A stretch of DNA of 64,000 bases from Prolixibacter sp. NT017 (GCF_009617875.1 NZ_BLAV01000001.1:3906001-3970000), one strand, 5' to 3'. Positions 36,501-44,982 are shown, counted from the stretch's first letter. Translations and numbers: made by a program. Notes: a model not told the origin generated them from the letters alone.

Positions 36501-37221
36501 CCTGCTGGCCCGATCGGAACGTGAAAGCGCCTGGCGCGAAATGGCGCGGCAGATTGCCCACGAGATAAAAAATCCGCTTACCCCGATGAAGCTGAGTATT
36601 CAGTACCTGCAACGGGCGCGGAAACAGGAAAAAGAAAACTTCGACGAGTATTTCAGGCAAGTGACCAAAACACTCATCGAGCAGATTGAAACATTATCAG
36701 CCATTGCTTCGGCTTTTTCCAACTTTGCCCGGATGCCGAAAGCACATTACGAAAAACTGGACCTTTGCGACCGCCTTCAGGAAGTGACCCACTTATTCGA
36801 TAACAATCCGGGTGCATCGGTTTATTTTGAGCGACCGGCCGTTTGCCCCGTATTTGTTTTAGCTGACAAGGAACAACTCAGTCGCGCTTTTATTAACCTG
36901 GTGAAAAACGGCATGCAGGCCATTCCTAAAACCAGAAAAGGAACCATTGAAATTAAGCTGAATACCGAGAAGGAATTTGCCCAAGTGGAGATTTCCGACA
37001 ATGGAATGGGGGTTGCCGAAGAGCTTCGGAGTAAACTGTTCGAGCCCAACTTTACAACCAAAACCAGCGGTATGGGACTGGGACTGGCCATTACCAAGAG
37101 CATCATTGAAAACCTGAGTGGAAAAATATGGTTCGAAACGTCGCCCAATCAGGGTACCTGTTTCTTTATCCGTTTACCACTTTACAGTAAAGAGCTCCAT
37201 GAAAATCACGATTCTGAATGA
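33520..37221 (+). CDS. Giant multi-pass membrane sensor histidine kinase
   Basis: At 1233 residues this is two to three times a typical kinase. The order is: an N-terminal membrane helix (about 14-30), a ~170-residue extracytoplasmic domain, a cluster of about eight helices (about 210-465), a second ~230-residue soluble part, helices near 705-725 and 745-770, a further sensor domain, a helix plus HAMP (about 925-990), then the kinase. The H-box is AREMARQIAHEIKNPLTP with phosphoacceptor H1014; the N, G1 (DNGMGV) and G2 (GMGLGLAI) boxes are intact. The kinase core resembles NtrY-type sensors. No response regulator is encoded in the window, so the partner is unknown. Confidence 0.88.
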   Translation: MRKLWHQHRLLLFSIVFLGIAWFWEHLILDNAMLHHEVDRVSHVMEKKEASLDQVLNNIASTPTKIASERYSIDAANRWDQLAKQGITFNIFQGDSLIYWTSSETAFNDSLPKVSADNNLIKKLPTGWYMIKQMNTDSLTLVGYILIKQVYPYHNKYLRDHFPNDFKLPPDFLVHPQPASNPVYDVKDSNNRFLFSLEPTGELVTPEHDLFFPSGLYFIALLFFLIYTVQILNLRLPIRGPAKILLSIVIAFGIYYLVNQLDRPAIFEYLRLFSPVYFAAGSWLPSLGEFFLLSILLLYVALVFFRSLDVKDFQHPKWGKISLLLPFLFAAFYFTFSIFLFQILILNSSINFEFYQEMRISLPNVLGFISLVLQCLGFLLIALRLRFIARNILSLNQYLVTAVISALLALGVFILGGHAVNWFPFTFYIIVITALYFIRYDSLLKYRTTFLVVYSLLAALLFDHMLFVHVKTRNTNIQKVLAVNLASERDPAAELFLSDLEPRLHRDTLLQTLMVPPYDVLEQYLRKNYFTGFWRDYDLQVTVCGDQDSVLVKPDNDLHPCHAFFENMVSQSGVEIPGSDFYFMDKLNGRISYFGQMAFKSAVDGRPLTVFVELNSRLIPEGQGYPELLLDERAARKNRRDGFCYAKYYNDQLVDRSGKFAYTLSIKEYLHGKGEFHFYDLDGYSHCAYHISGDNYTVVSYPKMSFVKRLASFPYLFLLTYIAGLLVIGLNNPKGWYFFRRHWDFRRKIQFSLISILLGTLLIIGFGIIAYNYTQFKASIQENLNEKIRTVSAELEMRLGREDQISPDMENYLDYELIQLSDISWVDVNLFDAIGTLIATSRDEIYERGLTAPKMNPRAFYAMSVEHRTNYLHREKLGNMTFYSSYVPVFNNNNELLGYLNIPYLSKQNELMQQISGFIVAFLNVYIFLTLISVMVAVFISSRITSPLRTIEENLRGIQLGKANAKIEYRANDEIGRLVKEYNLKVDELAESADLLARSERESAWREMARQIAHEIKNPLTPMKLSIQYLQRARKQEKENFDEYFRQVTKTLIEQIETLSAIASAFSNFARMPKAHYEKLDLCDRLQEVTHLFDNNPGASVYFERPAVCPVFVLADKEQLSRAFINLVKNGMQAIPKTRKGTIEIKLNTEKEFAQVEISDNGMGVAEELRSKLFEPNFTTKTSGMGLGLAITKSIIENLSGKIWFETSPNQGTCFFIRLPLYSKELHENHDSE

Positions 37222-37975
37222 CAATACAGCCGGCAAGGTTTGCGGTGCAGAGCACGGTCTCTCCTTTTTGGTTGAAGCCGACCAAACCATTTTGTTCGAT
37301 ACCGGCCCGTCGGATATCATCGTTCGCAATGCACGCATTCTCGGGATCGACCTGAAAACAATTGATGCCATCGCTTTGAGTCATGGTCACTGGGACCACG
37401 CCAACGGCCTGATGCACCTCGGGCACAAGCCACTCATTCTGCATCCCGATGCTTTTCTTTCCCGTTACCGGAAAGCAGACCATTCCCCCCTGGGTATGCC
37501 GGCAAGTCGTGATGAACTAGCAAACAGGTTCGAGATTATCGAAAGTCGTGAGCCTTACCCGATTTCAGATGAACTTTGGTTTTTAGGAGAAATTCCACGC
37601 GTCACCGATTTTGAGGCGAAGGAAACACCGTTTGAACTGGAAGATGGAAGCGATGATTTTGTTCCTGACGACTCGGGAATGGTTGCACTGACCGATCACG
37701 GGCTCATTGTAATTTCGGGATGCGCTCATGCCGGCATCTGCAACATGGTACTGCATGCGCAGAAAGTGATTCCCGGCTTTCCGGTTTATGCCGTTATCGG
37801 CGGCTTTCATCTCACCAATGAAACGGAACGCGTTGAGAAAACCATCGAATTTATGAAAGCGCGCAAGGTTACCCGCGTGATTCCCTCGCATTGTACGGGA
37901 TTGCCGGCATTGGCCCGTTTTTACCAGGAGTTTGGGTTCATGCAGGTCCGGACAGGAAATATCATCGAGTTGTAG
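37199..37975 (+). CDS. MBL-fold metallo-hydrolase
   Basis: This 258-residue protein starts at 37199 inside the last 23 bp of the kinase gene (a different frame), so the two are translationally linked. Metallo-beta-lactamase-fold motifs are ILFDTGPSD, SHGHWDHANGL, SGCAHAGICN and PSHCTG. It resembles the archaeal-type/Bacteroidota proteins annotated as dihydropterin-related MBL hydrolases, but the substrate cannot be assigned. The link to a sensor kinase is unusual and may be only positional. Confidence 0.85.
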   Translation: MKITILNDNTAGKVCGAEHGLSFLVEADQTILFDTGPSDIIVRNARILGIDLKTIDAIALSHGHWDHANGLMHLGHKPLILHPDAFLSRYRKADHSPLGMPASRDELANRFEIIESREPYPISDELWFLGEIPRVTDFEAKETPFELEDGSDDFVPDDSGMVALTDHGLIVISGCAHAGICNMVLHAQKVIPGFPVYAVIGGFHLTNETERVEKTIEFMKARKVTRVIPSHCTGLPALARFYQEFGFMQVRTGNIIEL

Positions 37976-38049
37976 ACTATTCCGTTATCCATTTGTCCAT
38001 CAAACAATCTATTTCCTGACAAATTGTAAACCTTTCCAGGGGAAATCAC

Positions 38050-38395
38050 ACTCTTTCCAGCTCCGGAACCCGTTTTTCAAGCTAAAACGAGTGTCATTCC
38101 AACTAAATTGAGTATCATTCCAGATTCGGGGCCGGTTCTTCCAGGCATTGAAACAGTCTTTCCAGAGATTTGTATCGTCCCTGCAAGGAATAATATATCA
38201 CTCTGATATGAAAATCAGCCCCTGTTATACAAACCGTCAGTCCATTTGAAATATTACGCCTCCTGTTAATATAATTACCGTCCTGTTGTACTATTTGTCA
38301 ATCCATTCCGGTATATGGGCCGTCCTGTTACCTTTTTGATGCCCCTGTTCACATAACTGTTCGTCCTGTTGCATTTTAGGCATGCCCCGTTGAAC
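38050..38395. repeat. Degenerate 20-21-bp tandem repeat array
   Basis: The first part (38054-38165) repeats TTCCAG-like cores at 38054, 38075, 38096, 38117, 38138 and 38159, exactly 21 bp apart. The second part (38221-38392) repeats CCTGTT-like cores at 38221, 38242, 38262, 38282, 38303, 38324, 38344, 38365 and 38386, at 20-21 bp. Units are highly diverged. It lies between two convergent genes (MBL hydrolase and serS), with no ORF supported. Confidence 0.8.
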
Positions 38396-38425
38396 CGGAA
38401 GAGCCAAAACCCGCGCCGGACGTTA

Positions 38426-38583
38426 TTCCTGCCCGACAGGAACAACAAAACAGACTGAAAGTCTGAGATTCCTGAGCCGGGGGCAACACCCCCGGTAAAT
38501 GGACAACAGAAATGAGGGAAGCCTGAAGGGCTTCAACAATCATCCCAACCAGAGAATAACAACTTCCAGCCCTACAGGCTCGG
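38426..38583. repeat. Run of five small palindromes (REP-like cluster)
   Basis: Five hairpins follow one another: TTCCTG/CAGGAA (38426-38442), CAGACT/AGTCTG (38451-38465), CCGGGGG/CCCCCGG (38477-38495), GAAGCC/GGCTTC (38518-38534) and AGCC/GGCT around CTACA (38568-38580). Loops are short (3-5 nt). The pattern resembles the extragenic palindromic clusters of Bacteroidota spacers; no transposase lies nearby. Confidence 0.75.
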
Positions 38584-38623
38584 ATGCTCTCGAAAATTCG
38601 GGACAGGGCTAACGAAAAGACAC

Positions 38624-38670
38624 AAAAAAGCCGGTCAATTCCATATCATGCATGGAAAAAACCGGCTTTT
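38624..38670 (-). terminator. Terminator of serS
   Basis: Stem AAAAGCCGGT/ACCGGCTTTT (arms end at 38635 and 38670) encloses a second small stem (CCAT/ATGG), with T residues on the minus strand, 16 bp past the serS stop. Confidence 0.8.
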
Positions 38671-38685
38671 CGGGGTATATTTTTA

Positions 38686-39960
38686 CTACTTAATAATCTC
38701 AGTTCCCATGTAGGGCACCAGCACTTTCGGTACGCGAATACCTTCGGGCGTCTGGTTGTTTTCCAGCAGAGCGGCAACAATACGCGGCAATGCCAGGGCA
38801 CTACCATTCAGCGTATGCGCAATCTGCGGTTTCTTTTGTCCTTCTTCGCGGAAGCGCAATTTCAACCGGTTGGCCTGGAAAGCCTCGAAGTTGGATACCG
38901 ACGAAACTTCGAGCCAGCGCTCCTGGGCTGCCGACCATACTTCAAAGTCGTAGGTTAACGCCGAAGTGAAACTCATATCGCCACCGCAAAGACGCACAAT
39001 GCGGAACGGCAGCTCGAGCTTTTCGACCAGCGATTTCACGTAGCTAACCATTCCGTCGAGCACTTCGTACGATTTATCGGGATGGGCCACTTGTACTATT
39101 TCTACTTTGTCGAACTGGTGCAAACGGTTCAGTCCGCGAACATCTTTTCCGTACGAACCGGCCTCGCGACGGAAACAAGCCGAATAGGCTGTATATTTAA
39201 TAGGCAGCTCCTTCGCATCCACAATCACATCTCTAAAGATGTTGGTTACCGGAACCTCAGCCGTCGGAATCAGATAAAGATTGTCAACCGTCGCGTGATA
39301 CATTTGTCCTTCCTTATCGGGAAGTTGGCCGGTGCCAAATCCTGAGGCTTCGTTCACTACATAAGGAGGTTGCACTTCGGTAAAACCGTTTTCGCGGGCC
39401 TGATCGAGGAAAAAGTTGATAAGCGCACGCTGCAAACGGGCTCCCCATCCTTTGTATACAGGGAAACCGGCCCCGGTAATTTTCACACCCAACTCGAAGT
39501 TGATGAGGTCGTATTGTTCGGCCAACTCCCAGTGTGGTTTGGCATTTTCGCCAAGCTCCGGTTTTACACCACCTTCGTCAACGACTAAATTATCTTCAGC
39601 TGTTTTACCGGCCGGAACCAGTTCCGAAGGAATATTCGGCAACTGAACCTGCAATTCCATCAACTCTTCATCTATCCGGTCGAACTCCTGATCCATCTCC
39701 TTGATCGACTCTTTCAGTTCTGCGGTACGGGCTTTAGCGGTATTAGCTTCATCGGTTTTTCCCGATTTAAATAACATGCCGATCTCCTTCGAGAGTTTAT
39801 TCATTTCCGCTTTGCGCGAATCCACCTCATTCTGGGTTTCGTTTCGCTTCCTGTACAGTTCTAGAACCTGGTCAACAATCTCACGCGCGTCGAACTCCTT
39901 TACGGCTAAACGTTCGACTACCCAATCAGGGTTTTCCTGGATAAATTTCAGACTTAACAT
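38686..39960 (-). CDS. serS: Seryl-tRNA synthetase
   Basis: This 424-residue class II synthetase charges tRNA-Ser. The N-terminal helical arm (about 30-100, the antiparallel coiled coil that grips the tRNA long arm) is clear, then the class II core with FRREAGSYGKDVRGLNRLHQF (motif 2) and the C-terminal motif 3 segment with ALPRIVAALLENNQ. Length is as usual. It is monocistronic, with its promoter box next to the L27 operon terminator. Confidence 0.97.
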   Translation of the reverse strand: MLSLKFIQENPDWVVERLAVKEFDAREIVDQVLELYRKRNETQNEVDSRKAEMNKLSKEIGMLFKSGKTDEANTAKARTAELKESIKEMDQEFDRIDEELMELQVQLPNIPSELVPAGKTAEDNLVVDEGGVKPELGENAKPHWELAEQYDLINFELGVKITGAGFPVYKGWGARLQRALINFFLDQARENGFTEVQPPYVVNEASGFGTGQLPDKEGQMYHATVDNLYLIPTAEVPVTNIFRDVIVDAKELPIKYTAYSACFRREAGSYGKDVRGLNRLHQFDKVEIVQVAHPDKSYEVLDGMVSYVKSLVEKLELPFRIVRLCGGDMSFTSALTYDFEVWSAAQERWLEVSSVSNFEAFQANRLKLRFREEGQKKPQIAHTLNGSALALPRIVAALLENNQTPEGIRVPKVLVPYMGTEIIK

Positions 39961-40007
39961 GGTCGGTATGTTATTTCAATAATTAACGGTTAATCGTAAA
40001 TAGTTGA

Positions 40008-40015
40008 CAAATTTA
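40008..40015 (-). promoter_or_regulatory. -7 promoter box for serS
   Basis: On the minus strand it reads TAAATTTG, 48 bp ahead of the serS ATG. It directly abuts the rplU-rpmA terminator. Confidence 0.55.
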
Positions 40016-40020
40016 AGCAT

Positions 40021-40064
40021 AAAAAAATCTCCTGCCTCATTACCGCGGTAACAAAACAGGAGAT
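40021..40064 (-). terminator. Terminator of the rplU-rpmA operon
   Basis: Stem ATCTCCTG/CAGGAGAT (40027-40064) followed by seven T residues on the minus strand. The loop contains a perfect 12-bp palindrome (40040-40051, TTACCGCGGTAA). Confidence 0.85.
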
Positions 40065-40091
40065 AAATATCGTTAAACTGAATACGGTCGT

Positions 40092-40358
40092 TTATTCAGC
40101 TTCTGTATACGGTTCTACCGATACGTAGGATCTATCGTTCCTTCTTTTCTGGAATTTTACGGTTCCGTCGATCAGGGCAAACAAGGTGTGGTCTTTACCC
40201 ATACCTACGTTAGCACCCGGATGATGAGCGGTACCACGCTGACGTACCAAAATGTTACCTGCTTTGGCAACCTGGCCGCCATAAATTTTCACTCCCAGTC
40301 GTTTACTTTCCGATTCGCGACCGTTCTTGGAACTACCTACTCCTTTTTTATGTGCCAT
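40092..40358 (-). CDS. rpmA: 50S ribosomal protein L27
   Basis: This 88-residue protein sits by the peptidyl-transferase centre. It opens [20 protein letters not shown], the classic unprocessed L27 N-terminus, and contains [20 protein letters not shown]. It lies 19 bp after rplU in the conserved L21-L27 operon. Confidence 0.98.
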   Translation of the reverse strand: MAHKKGVGSSKNGRESESKRLGVKIYGGQVAKAGNILVRQRGTAHHPGANVGMGKDHTLFALIDGTVKFQKRRNDRSYVSVEPYTEAE

Positions 40359-40377
40359 GGTAAAATGTTTTTAACGT

Positions 40378-40689
40378 TTACGCAACTACTTCAGCAATTT
40401 GAATTTGAGTAAAAGACTGACGGTGTCCGTTTTTTACCCGGTAACCTTTCCGGCGCTTCTTCTTGAAAACAATTACTTTGTCACCTTTTACGTGTGCAAG
40501 CACCTTGGCAGTAACCTTAGCCCCTTCCACTACGGGAGTTCCAATTTTTACTTCGCCTTCGTTGTCTACCAGCAATACTTTGTCGAACTCTACATCTGCA
40601 CCTTCTTCATTAGGCAGACGATGGACAAAAACCTTCTGGTCTTTTTCAACCTTGAACTGCTGTCCGGCAATTTCTACAATAGCGTACAT
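40378..40689 (-). CDS. rplU: 50S ribosomal protein L21
   Basis: This 103-residue 23S-binding protein has the expected [18 protein letters not shown] start and the [19 protein letters not shown]-terminal signature. It is the first gene of the L21-L27 operon, with a full -33/-7 promoter 85 bp upstream. Confidence 0.98.
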   Translation of the reverse strand: MYAIVEIAGQQFKVEKDQKVFVHRLPNEEGADVEFDKVLLVDNEGEVKIGTPVVEGAKVTAKVLAHVKGDKVIVFKKKRRKGYRVKNGHRQSFTQIQIAEVVA

Positions 40690-40774
40690 TTCTGTTCTTT
40701 TAACTGTTATGTCCGGAAGGCGGATACATTAATAATATACCACTTGAAGAGCCAACTCGGATTTATTTGGATTG

Positions 40775-40806
40775 CAAAAGTATGCATTCTGGTTTTGATT
40801 ACCAAA
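40775..40806 (-). promoter_or_regulatory. -33/-7 promoter of rplU-rpmA
   Basis: On the minus strand TTTGG (40806-40802), a 19-bp gap and TACTTTTG (40782-40775) match the consensus. The leader to the L21 ATG is about 80 nt. Confidence 0.75.
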
Positions 40807-40900
40807 GTATTAACTAAAATATTTTTGATTTTACCAACGCTATAAATCAATCCGATATGCGGTTTGATCGCTTTAGCCCTTAAAATCCCTAAACTATTTT

Positions 40901-40908
40901 TATATTTG
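40901..40908 (+). promoter_or_regulatory. -7 promoter box for the bifunctional nuclease gene
   Basis: TATATTTG matches the consensus, 37 bp before the ATG at 40946. Confidence 0.55.
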
Positions 40909-40945
40909 TTCTCATACATAGTCTTTATGATACCATTAAGACCTG

Positions 40946-41551
40946 ATGAGAAAAATTAAACTTAATATTCTTGGATTATCCTACAGCCAAACCCAGTCGG
41001 GAGCTTACGCTCTCGTGCTGTCTGAAGATGATGGTAACAGGAGAATTCCAATCATAATCGGTGCTGTAGAAGCACAAGCTATTGCGATACAACTTGAAGG
41101 TTTAAAACCTCCCCGACCATTAACCCACGATCTGTTTTTAAACACGGCGCTGGCTTTTAATATCAATGTCGTCGAAGTTTTTATCCATAAACTGGAAGAG
41201 GGAATTTTCTACGCCGAGCTCGTTTGCGAACAAGACAGCAATCAGATAACTGTCGATTCCCGGACTTCGGATGCCGTTGCCCTAGCCCTCCGGTTTGAAT
41301 GCCCTATTTATACCACCGAAGAGATTCTGGATAAAGCTGGCATCATTCTCGATTTCGAGGAAGAGGAAAACGAGGATGAAGAAAGCTCAGACAAAGAGAT
41401 GGTCGGCCCGGAAGAGGACGAAGATTCAGACTACTCTGTCTATTCTACCGAAGAGCTCAACACCATGCTCGACAAAGCCGTCTCGGAAGAGGATTACGAA
41501 AAAGCCTCCGAAATCAGGGACGAAATCCAGAAAAGAACAAAAAATAAGTAA
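40946..41551 (+). CDS. Bifunctional nuclease family protein with UVR motif
   Basis: This 201-residue protein has a DUF151/bifunctional nuclease domain (about 5-135; GAVEAQAIAIQLEGLKPPRP, SRTSDAVALALRF), followed by a Glu/Asp-rich linker (about 136-162) and a C-terminal UvrB/UvrC-type motif (about 165-198; LDKAVSEEDYEKASEIRDE). DUF151 proteins have reported DNase and RNase activity in plants; the bacterial role is unsettled. The UVR motif suggests binding to another protein. The nucleoside permease gene starts 18 bp downstream. Confidence 0.88.
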   Translation: MRKIKLNILGLSYSQTQSGAYALVLSEDDGNRRIPIIIGAVEAQAIAIQLEGLKPPRPLTHDLFLNTALAFNINVVEVFIHKLEEGIFYAELVCEQDSNQITVDSRTSDAVALALRFECPIYTTEEILDKAGIILDFEEEENEDEESSDKEMVGPEEDEDSDYSVYSTEELNTMLDKAVSEEDYEKASEIRDEIQKRTKNK

Positions 41552-41569
41552 GCATTTTAACAGGCATTT

Positions 41570-42841
41570 ATGAGCAATACTAAAATGCGCTTGATAATGA
41601 TGAACTTTTTAGAGTTCTTCGTATGGGGCGCTTGGATGATGACCTTAGGCACCTATGCTTTTGGCGTGAAACATTGGGATAGTGCTGAATTTGGTATTAT
41701 CTTCTCTACAATGGGAATTGCGTCGCTGTTTACACCAGCGCTATTTGGTATTATCGCCGACAAGTGGATAAAATCAAATGTTTTGTTTGGCTTGCTGCAT
41801 CTGCTGTTTGGACTTACGCTTGCCATATTGCCGATGATAAATAATCCGTGGGTGTTCTTCGCAGTCATGCTGTTAGCCATGTGCTTTTATATGCCGACCA
41901 TTGCACTCAATAATTCAATTGGATTTGAGTTACTTGTCCGTGAAGGAAAAGATCCGCAAATAGCGTTTCCTCCTATCAGGGTTTGGGGAACGATTGGTTT
42001 TATTGCCGCCATGTGGATTACCAATATCGTTAAACTGACCATCCCGGATATTTTTACACGAGGATATTTTGCAGGTTACAGCTTTTTAATTGGAACTGCC
42101 GGAGCGGTTATTTTGTCAATTTTTACATTTACTCAAATTCCTTCCATTAAGCCCGAAAACAAAATAAAAGGAGCTACGAAACTGGTCGATAAATTAGGAT
42201 TGCAGGCTTTTAGCCTGTTCAAAGATTCTAAAATGGCTGTGTTTTTTATATTTAGCATTTTGCTGGGAGCCGCACTTCAACTCACCAATGCGTATGGCGA
42301 TGCATTCATTAGTAGTGTAAATCATCCGTTCACCAAAGAATATAGTACCATCATTCTATCTGTCTCCCAGGTATCAGAAACACTGTTCATTCTTACCATT
42401 CCATTCTTTTTAAGCCGGTTTGGCATTAAAAAAGTAATGTTAATGAGCATGTTCGCATGGATGTTGCGTTTTGGCTTATTCGGTATTGCGGGGCCAACCG
42501 CGTGGGGCATTGTAGCAATTTTTGCTTCGTGTATTGTGTATGGTATGGCTTTCGATTTCTTCAACATTTCAGGAGCACTGTTTGTTGAAGAATCGACAGG
42601 TGAGAAAATTAGGAATTCAGCCCAGGGAGTGTTTATGATGATGACCAACGGAGTAGGTGCTGTACTTGGGAATGTTGCTGCAGGATATGCTATAAAAATA
42701 TTCTTTACCGGCAGCAATGGTTCGCTGGATTGGCCATCTATCTGGTACACATTCGCAATATATGCATTGATTGTTGCTGTTTTATTTATGGTTTTGTTTA
42801 AATACAAACACACTCCTAAAAAGAAATTGGAACTATCATGA
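41570..42841 (+). CDS. nupG: Nucleoside permease (NupG-type major facilitator)
   Basis: This 423-residue membrane protein has about twelve hydrophobic helices and matches the nucleoside:H+ symporter family (MNFLEFFVWGAWMMTLG start, FFISGALFVEE-like and SAQGVFMMMTNGVG segments). It imports nucleosides. The next genes are thyA and folA, which fits pyrimidine and thymidylate metabolism. Its stop directly abuts an ATG (TGA-ATG) ahead of thyA. Confidence 0.88.
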   Translation: MSNTKMRLIMMNFLEFFVWGAWMMTLGTYAFGVKHWDSAEFGIIFSTMGIASLFTPALFGIIADKWIKSNVLFGLLHLLFGLTLAILPMINNPWVFFAVMLLAMCFYMPTIALNNSIGFELLVREGKDPQIAFPPIRVWGTIGFIAAMWITNIVKLTIPDIFTRGYFAGYSFLIGTAGAVILSIFTFTQIPSIKPENKIKGATKLVDKLGLQAFSLFKDSKMAVFFIFSILLGAALQLTNAYGDAFISSVNHPFTKEYSTIILSVSQVSETLFILTIPFFLSRFGIKKVMLMSMFAWMLRFGLFGIAGPTAWGIVAIFASCIVYGMAFDFFNISGALFVEESTGEKIRNSAQGVFMMMTNGVGAVLGNVAAGYAIKIFFTGSNGSLDWPSIWYTFAIYALIVAVLFMVLFKYKHTPKKKLELS

Positions 42842-42877
42842 ATGAACAATGAGCTGAGCTCATTAAAATTTACACCC

Positions 42878-43672
42878 GTGAAACAATACCTCGATTTACT
42901 CCAACATGTTCTCGATAATGGTGCTCCGCGCGAAGATCGCACCGGAACCGGTACATTAAGTGTTTTTGGTCACCAGATGCGTTTCGATTTGTCGGAAGGC
43001 TTTCCGGCATTAACAACCAAAAAGCTGCACCTGAAGTCCATTATCCATGAACTGCTTTGGTTCCTCCAGGGCGAAACCAACGTGAAGTATTTACAGGAAA
43101 ACGGGGTACGTATCTGGAATGAGTGGGCAGATGACAAGGGAGAACTCGGCCCCATTTACGGTTATCAATGGCGTTCGTGGCCCACACCAAAAGGGGAACA
43201 TGTCGACCAAATTTCCAGGGCCATCGACCAGATAAAAAACAATCCGCTTTCGCGCCGGATTATTGTGAGTGCCTGGAATGTTGGGCAGCTCGATGAAATG
43301 AACCTACCGCCATGCCATATTCTCTTTCAGTTTTATGTGAATGACGGAAAATTGTCGTGTCAACTATATCAACGAAGTGCCGATATTTTCCTGGGGGTGC
43401 CCTTTAATATTGCCTCTTACGCTTTGCTAACGATGATGATGGCACAGGTTACGGGATTAAAACCGGGTGATTTTGTGCACACGTTGGGTGATGCGCATAT
43501 TTATAATAACCACATGGAGCAGGTAAAACTGCAGTTGACCCGTGAACCGTATCCGCTTCCGCAGATGAAAATCAACCCGGATGTGAAAAGCATTTTCGAT
43601 TTCAAATACGAAGATTTCGAGTTGGTGAACTACCAGGCTCATCCCCATATTAAAGGAAAAGTGTCGGTATGA
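42878..43672 (+). CDS. thyA: Thymidylate synthase
   Basis: This enzyme makes dTMP from dUMP using methylene-tetrahydrofolate. I chose the GTG at 42878 ([15 protein letters not shown]): it gives 264 residues, the length of E. coli ThyA, and places the catalytic cysteine exactly at 146 ([12 protein letters not shown]). The ATG at 42842 adds 12 residues and stands immediately after the nupG stop, so coupled initiation there remains possible. Other signatures are [25 protein letters not shown] and [12 protein letters not shown]. The stop overlaps folA by 4 bp. Confidence 0.95.
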   Translation: MKQYLDLLQHVLDNGAPREDRTGTGTLSVFGHQMRFDLSEGFPALTTKKLHLKSIIHELLWFLQGETNVKYLQENGVRIWNEWADDKGELGPIYGYQWRSWPTPKGEHVDQISRAIDQIKNNPLSRRIIVSAWNVGQLDEMNLPPCHILFQFYVNDGKLSCQLYQRSADIFLGVPFNIASYALLTMMMAQVTGLKPGDFVHTLGDAHIYNNHMEQVKLQLTREPYPLPQMKINPDVKSIFDFKYEDFELVNYQAHPHIKGKVSV

Positions 43673-44157
43673 TTCATCAGAATATTTCCATCATCGTGGC
43701 CATTGCCAAAAACTATGCAATTGGCAGCAATAACAATCTGCTCTTCTATCTTCCCGACGATCTGAAACGTTTTAAGAAGATTACGACGGGCCATCCCATT
43801 ATCATGGGAAAGAATACACTGCTCTCACTGCCCAACGGTCCGCTTCCCAACCGGAGAAATATCGTGGTTTCTAAATCACTCGAATCATTCGAAGGCGTTG
43901 AGATCGTCCGGAGCATCGAAGAAGCTGTTGAAAAGGTGAAAAACGAAGAAGAAGCATTTGTTATCGGCGGTGGAATGATTTACGAACAGTTTTACCCTGT
44001 GGCGGGAAAGTTATATCTCACGCTGGTTCATGAGAAATTCGAAGCTGACACCTTTTTTCCTGAAATAGATTATACTGAATGGGAAGAGCTGGAACGAGAA
44101 GAGCATCACGACAAGAAAAACGACTTCGATTACACGTACCTCACCTTACGGCGTTAA
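43669..44157 (+). CDS. folA: Dihydrofolate reductase
   Basis: This 162-residue NADPH-dependent enzyme regenerates tetrahydrofolate consumed by Thy[30 protein letters not shown] (read in two parts) contains the active-site acid (D in LPDDL), followed by [10 protein letters not shown] and the [11 protein letters not shown] cofactor motif. Its ATG overlaps the thyA stop (ATGA), so the three genes nupG-thyA-folA form one operon. Confidence 0.96.
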   Translation: MIHQNISIIVAIAKNYAIGSNNNLLFYLPDDLKRFKKITTGHPIIMGKNTLLSLPNGPLPNRRNIVVSKSLESFEGVEIVRSIEEAVEKVKNEEEAFVIGGGMIYEQFYPVAGKLYLTLVHEKFEADTFFPEIDYTEWEELEREEHHDKKNDFDYTYLTLRR

Positions 44158-44184
44158 CCCGCTCAATTCGCATTTCATTCAGGA

Positions 44185-44982
44185 TTATCTCATCTGCCGG
44201 AAGACCATGCGTCGCATCAGGTAGAAGATGCCAATTGTAAGAACAACCAGTCCCAATTCCTCCATCAGCATCCGACCGTTAAAATCGGGCAACTCATCTT
44301 TCACAACCGATAAAAACAGGGAACCATCCAGCCAGGAAAAGAAGATGATAAAGTTCCAGACAATGTGAAAAATAATGCTGGAAAGAAGTGAGCGGGTAAC
44401 AACATATAATAAGCCCGATACGGCCCCCAGCAACAATGCTGTAAGCAAGTGTTCATTCCCCCATTGTGCCAGCGCGTAAAGAAACGACGAGATGATAATC
44501 GCCTTGGTAACACTCAGCTTATTCAACATGTGCCCCAGTAAAATTCCCCTGAAAAAGATTTCCTCAATCAGCGGCAACAGGACGACAAACAAAACGAACG
44601 TCACCGGACTGGGCTCTAAACCAAACGCATGAAGGTTGACTCCGCGGAGAGAGATAGGCTGAAGAAAATACAAAGGCCCAATTCCAAAAGCAAAAACAGC
44701 CGTCAAAATCAGAATCAGTGGGATAACAAGTGTAGGTAGCGGCCTAATTCCCAAATCGGTTGTTTGAGCTCCACAAAATTTCACCCCCGCATTTAAAATC
44801 AGGATGGTTACCGCCCAGATTCCTCCGTGAAAAAAGAAATTATTGCCTTCCCAATGAACAAGCTTAGATATGCTCAACGGAATCCAAATGGCTAAAACAA
44901 GAATGAAGCCGACGGAAAACAGCCATCTGAGCTGAGGCAGATATTGTCGGTAATCGGAATTAAAACCAAATGTTTTTCTCAT
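44185..44982 (-). CDS. CPBP family protein with altered second motif
   Basis: This 265-residue multi-helix membrane protein carries E140-E141-x3-R145 and H206-x3-N210. The second motif, normally F-x3-H, reads Y169-A-L-A-Q173, so the usual His is Gln. This could abolish proteolysis while keeping the fold. It converges on folA with a 27-bp gap and no terminator. Confidence 0.8.
   Translation of the reverse strand: MRKTFGFNSDYRQYLPQLRWLFSVGFILVLAIWIPLSISKLVHWEGNNFFFHGGIWAVTILILNAGVKFCGAQTTDLGIRPLPTLVIPLILILTAVFAFGIGPLYFLQPISLRGVNLHAFGLEPSPVTFVLFVVLLPLIEEIFFRGILLGHMLNKLSVTKAIIISSFLYALAQWGNEHLLTALLLGAVSGLLYVVTRSLLSSIIFHIVWNFIIFFSWLDGSLFLSVVKDELPDFNGRMLMEELGLVVLTIGIFYLMRRMVFRQMR

Noticed and set aside
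38584..38958. A 124-codon plus-strand frame over the serS 3' end
   Set aside because: It crosses the serS terminator and runs antisense to the conserved serS coding sequence.
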